Source: Desulfoscipio geothermicus DSM 3669 (GTDB lineage Bacteria > Bacillota > Desulfotomaculia > Desulfotomaculales > Desulfallaceae). From it: DNA of 64,000 nt. Shown one piece after another: positions 61,719 through 64,000 of the stretch (position 1 is the first letter of the stretch; the number at the start of each line of letters is the position of its first letter). The notes under the pieces are model-generated. The model worked only from the letters and a program-made list of their open reading frames with translations, made no database searches and was not told where the DNA came from. The DNA is taken from the NCBI RefSeq assembly GCF_900115975.1, contig NZ_FOYM01000013.1, positions 40,801-104,800 on the forward strand, written 5' to 3'. The position numbers and the translations under genes were made by a program.

Positions 61719-63041
61719 TTATGCGTTCCACCGCTGCTTGATGAAGGAAGGAATGCCGGCGGATTCACGCGGCCCGACCAGCACTTCCCAGCCGCTCAGT
61801 TCCTGCAGCTTGCCGCTTAATACGGCCACGCCTCCCGGAATGATCAGCTTCTTATGGGAAACCTTGTCGGCAATACCGGTCTCATTAACCATTTCGGTAA
61901 TCTTCTCCGGTGTAAACTTGCCTGCCGCCCAACCGGTTAATACAGAGATGCCGTCGGTGTCCACCGGCAGGATGTAGGCGTCAATGCGACCGGCTTCAAT
62001 ATCACCCTGTACGCAGAAGTAAGTCAGGGAGAAGTTGGTGGTGACAAATACCGGTGCATTCGGTCCGGGGTTGCCCACTTCGTACAGCTTGGATTCTACC
62101 GCAATCGGTTTCTGCGGGTCGGTGTAGATGTTCAGGCGCAGGGTGATCAGCGGCAGTACGTCGGCGGGATCTGCAGTATTCAGTACTACTATCCCGGCGT
62201 ATTTGGCAATGTACACGCCAGCGTCCACAACGGCCTGAATGGGATCCGGGTTGTCCGCAAAGGTAATGGTGGGATAACCGAACGGGCGAAACTTCTTCAA
62301 AGCCTGGCGGCGAATCTGGGTCTGGTCGGCCAGAACCTTGTTGACTTCGCGGGCGCCGGAATCCAGGAAGAGCTTTTTATAACCGGCTTTCTGTACCAGG
62401 TCGGCCAGCTCATTAAGGTCAGCACCTTTAATCACCACAGGAGCATCGTATTTTTTGGCCAACTCGACCATGGCTTCCAGGTTAGACGCATTGGCGCCGC
62501 AGATAAGCGGGTTGTTGTCACCGGCTACTTCCAGCGCTTTTTCCATGGCCGCCGGATCTTCACTTATCAACACCAGCGGAAATTCAGTGTTATCCTGAAC
62601 TGCTTTTGCTGCTTCGGCAAACTTGGCAGCATCGCCGGAAGCGTTAGCCACTGCAACGAGGTTCACGCTGTGAATCTGGCCGACGCGGTCAAAGACCAGT
62701 TTGTTGATTTCCGCTACCTTGGCTGGGATATCGCTGTCGGTGTCGCTGACGGAAATAGCAATCCCTGTGGGATGCTCAAAACGCTTGTCATGACGGAAAA
62801 GAACGGTTTCGTTACCCAGTGCGACTTCTTTTGCACCTTTGCCGACCTTCACCAGTGCCACCGGCGGGGCGGAGGCGGAATCGAGAGCTTCCTTTGCTGC
62901 ATCGCTTACATGGGGGCACTGATCCAGGCTGGCTTTACCGCTGGCCAGTTGCATGGCGAAAGCCAGGCAGGTTGGTTGCCCACAATCTTTACAGTTGGTT
63001 TTCGGCAGCTGTTTAAAAATTTCTAAACCTGTTAAACCCAT
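61719..63041 (-). CDS. acsC: corrinoid iron-sulfur protein large subunit (CODH/ACS gamma)
   Basis: 440 residues from the ATG at 63041, behind GAAAGGAG; an in-frame extension to 63260 is translation of an intergenic repeat. N-terminal [4Fe-4S] motif with Cys17, Cys20, Cys25 and Cys42 (NCKDCGQPTC, DQCP). The middle is a TIM barrel and the C-terminus a corrin-binding domain (KLIIPGGVAVLSGKLQELSG, VGPRESAGIPSF). The cluster reductively activates the cobalt. Confidence 0.96.
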   Translation of the reverse strand: MGLTGLEIFKQLPKTNCKDCGQPTCLAFAMQLASGKASLDQCPHVSDAAKEALDSASAPPVALVKVGKGAKEVALGNETVLFRHDKRFEHPTGIAISVSDTDSDIPAKVAEINKLVFDRVGQIHSVNLVAVANASGDAAKFAEAAKAVQDNTEFPLVLISEDPAAMEKALEVAGDNNPLICGANASNLEAMVELAKKYDAPVVIKGADLNELADLVQKAGYKKLFLDSGAREVNKVLADQTQIRRQALKKFRPFGYPTITFADNPDPIQAVVDAGVYIAKYAGIVVLNTADPADVLPLITLRLNIYTDPQKPIAVESKLYEVGNPGPNAPVFVTTNFSLTYFCVQGDIEAGRIDAYILPVDTDGISVLTGWAAGKFTPEKITEMVNETGIADKVSHKKLIIPGGVAVLSGKLQELSGWEVLVGPRESAGIPSFIKQRWNA

Positions 63042-63112
63042 TACTCCAAACTCCTTTCTCGAAAATCGCTTGTCATATATACGGAACACTCCGGCGGAAC
63101 CCTTAAAGAGGA

Positions 63113-63255
63113 TGTTCGAAAAGTCCGCGCGAAATCCACGTCGAATTTCTACGTTGGCTCGGCTTTTGCGGTGCTCACGTATTATATATACGCTCCGCTC
63201 CTCAAAACCTTCGCCGCCTTGAACTTCTCGTGTCTTTCGTGCTCCTTTTCGAACA
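63113..63255. repeat. inverted-repeat element between acsB and acsC
   Basis: TGTTCGAAAAG (63113-63123) and CTTTTCGAACA (63245-63255) bracket 121 bp that contain further partial symmetry. The sequence is unlike its coding neighbours, contains no terminator, and one strand is open for translation (ERSVYIIREHRKSRANVEIR and so on). Peptides of this sort recur as spurious hypothetical proteins in Peptococcaceae genomes as far as I recall, which suggests a dispersed non-coding or MITE-like repeat. Its copy number cannot be judged from the window. Confidence 0.55.
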
Positions 63256-63316
63256 CTCATTTAAAGGGGGTCCGCCACTGGTGTTCCGGAAACTCGAAAG
63301 GAAATACTAGCTGATA

Positions 63317-64000
63317 TTACATCAACGGATCCATGGTCAGCGCCGGGTGTCCCTTTTCCTCAAGGAAGGACATGATTTCCTCGCCGCTGGTGCCCACGGT
63401 TTCGTCGGCGATCTTATCTACAAACTCCTTGCCCAGGCCGGCATTCTCGGCCGCCTCCTCCAGGGCGGGGCGCAGCTCTTCCTTCAGGGCCTTGGGCATC
63501 CAAACCAGCCGGCCCAATCCGCCGTCGGCGGGCACAAATTTGGGCGAAGCCAAGTAGGATTTACCGATGCCCATGAAGCCGGGCATCTGGGCACCGCCGC
63601 CGATGGTGCCGGCCAGCGTGCTGAAAGTCATCCCGGACGGGGTCATGCCGCCGTGTTCGCGGTTGACCACCATGAAGCCGTTGCACTCGGGCACCATGGC
63701 CAGGATGCACTCGAAGCAGCCGCAGGAGGTCATCGGGTATTCCATGATGGTGTAGAAGTTGACGGCCTCGATGTTGCGCTGCGAGTTGTTGAAACAGAAC
63801 TCGTTGAAGGACTGCCACTGGCCCTTGACTTCGTCGATGACGCCTTCCTTCGGGATGGGCTGGTTGGCGCCGTGCGGGTTGATTTCGTAGGCCGCTTTGG
63901 CGTCGAGCCAGCTCACTGCGCCGCACAGGCCGACCCGCTCGGGGGCGATCACGCACACGTGGGTGGGCGCAAAGCTCTGGCACAGGGTGCAGGAGTAGAA
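63317..64000 (-). CDS. acsB: acetyl-CoA synthase catalytic subunit, C-terminal part (cut by window edge)
   Basis: The last 227 codons are visible; the start is beyond 64000. The A-cluster ligands are present: YSCTLCQSFAPTHVC followed by GLCGAVSWLDAKAAYEINPH (binding the [4Fe-4S] and the proximal metal) and MTSCGCFECI, whose Cys-Gly-Cys holds the distal nickel. Thus the active-site part of ACS is intact. It condenses CO, a methyl group from AcsCD and CoA. The base composition is clearly more GC-rich than acsC: one 60-nt line reaches about 73 percent against about 54 percent. Confidence 0.96.
   Translation of the reverse strand, partial: FYSCTLCQSFAPTHVCVIAPERVGLCGAVSWLDAKAAYEINPHGANQPIPKEGVIDEVKGQWQSFNEFCFNNSQRNIEAVNFYTIMEYPMTSCGCFECILAMVPECNGFMVVNREHGGMTPSGMTFSTLAGTIGGGAQMPGFMGIGKSYLASPKFVPADGGLGRLVWMPKALKEELRPALEEAAENAGLGKEFVDKIADETVGTSGEEIMSFLEEKGHPALTMDPLM

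Noticed and set aside
63042..63260. N-terminal extension of AcsC by 73 residues
   Set aside because: The extension translates an inverted-repeat element, and the ATG at 63041 has a strong ribosome-binding site followed by the normal AcsC N-terminus.
63561..63983. 140-residue Arg/His-rich frame overlapping acsB
   Set aside because: Alternative frame of a GC-rich gene; acsB with intact A-cluster motifs is the real coding frame.

Overview
The window looks like chromosome of a strictly anaerobic, spore-forming, low-to-mid GC Clostridia of the Peptococcaceae type (Desulfotomaculum/Pelotomaculum-like). The clues are a Wood-Ljungdahl acs cluster, a SleB-type germination hydrolase, the Firmicutes DnaD/DnaI pair, YpmA and YlaI-like small proteins, an anaerobic cbi cobalamin operon, and apparent use of selenocysteine. 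The genus is inferred from gene content, not proven. Nearly all genes lie on the minus strand.

Left third (1-33 kb): housekeeping and accessory genes. In order: an alpha/beta hydrolase (cut by the window edge), a UPF0182 membrane protein, a GalT-like HIT protein, ddl, tRNA-Trp, and a divergent pair (YgbA_NO-type protein and HPP membrane protein) whose shared intergenic region carries two near-perfect CRP/FNR-class palindromes. Next come a cupin, decayed gene remnants beside a TRAP transporter, panE-panB, an EF-G paralogue, surE, folE, a TPR protein, dinG, an UPF0173 hydrolase, meaB, trxB, a small graveyard of three unrelated gene fragments (27.7-28.2 kb), a methyltransferase, adk, tRNA-Pro, and a run of poorly known genes ending in sleB.

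Middle (33-44 kb): a tightly overlapping ten-gene anaerobic cobalamin operon, cbiDETLFGHJXC. No cobalamin riboswitch is recognisable ahead of it. Upstream are dnaI-like, dnaD, a PHP phosphatase, an isochorismatase-like hydrolase and an UPF0145 gene.

Right third (44-64 kb): the most interesting part. acsB (partial), acsC, cooC, acsD and acsE supply the methyl-transfer and acetyl-CoA synthase part of the Wood-Ljungdahl pathway. A separate transcription unit of ten genes follows: hdrA, mvhD, FrhB-like, AsrA-like, AsrB-like, HdrD-like, hdrA with an inserted NAD(P)H-oxidoreductase module, a second mvhD, metV and metF. It reads like a large flavin- and Fe-S-based complex attached to methylenetetrahydrofolate reductase. 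Both mvhD genes contain one in-frame UGA exactly where the family has a conserved cysteine, at different positions in the two paralogues, and each UGA is followed after 12-13 nt by a compact hairpin. I read both as selenoproteins. The cbi operon plausibly supplies the corrinoid used by AcsC/AcsD and AcsE.

Limits: functions come from recognising families by eye. No database search or folding program was run. Start codons were chosen from ribosome-binding-site spacing, and many starts here are TTG or GTG.
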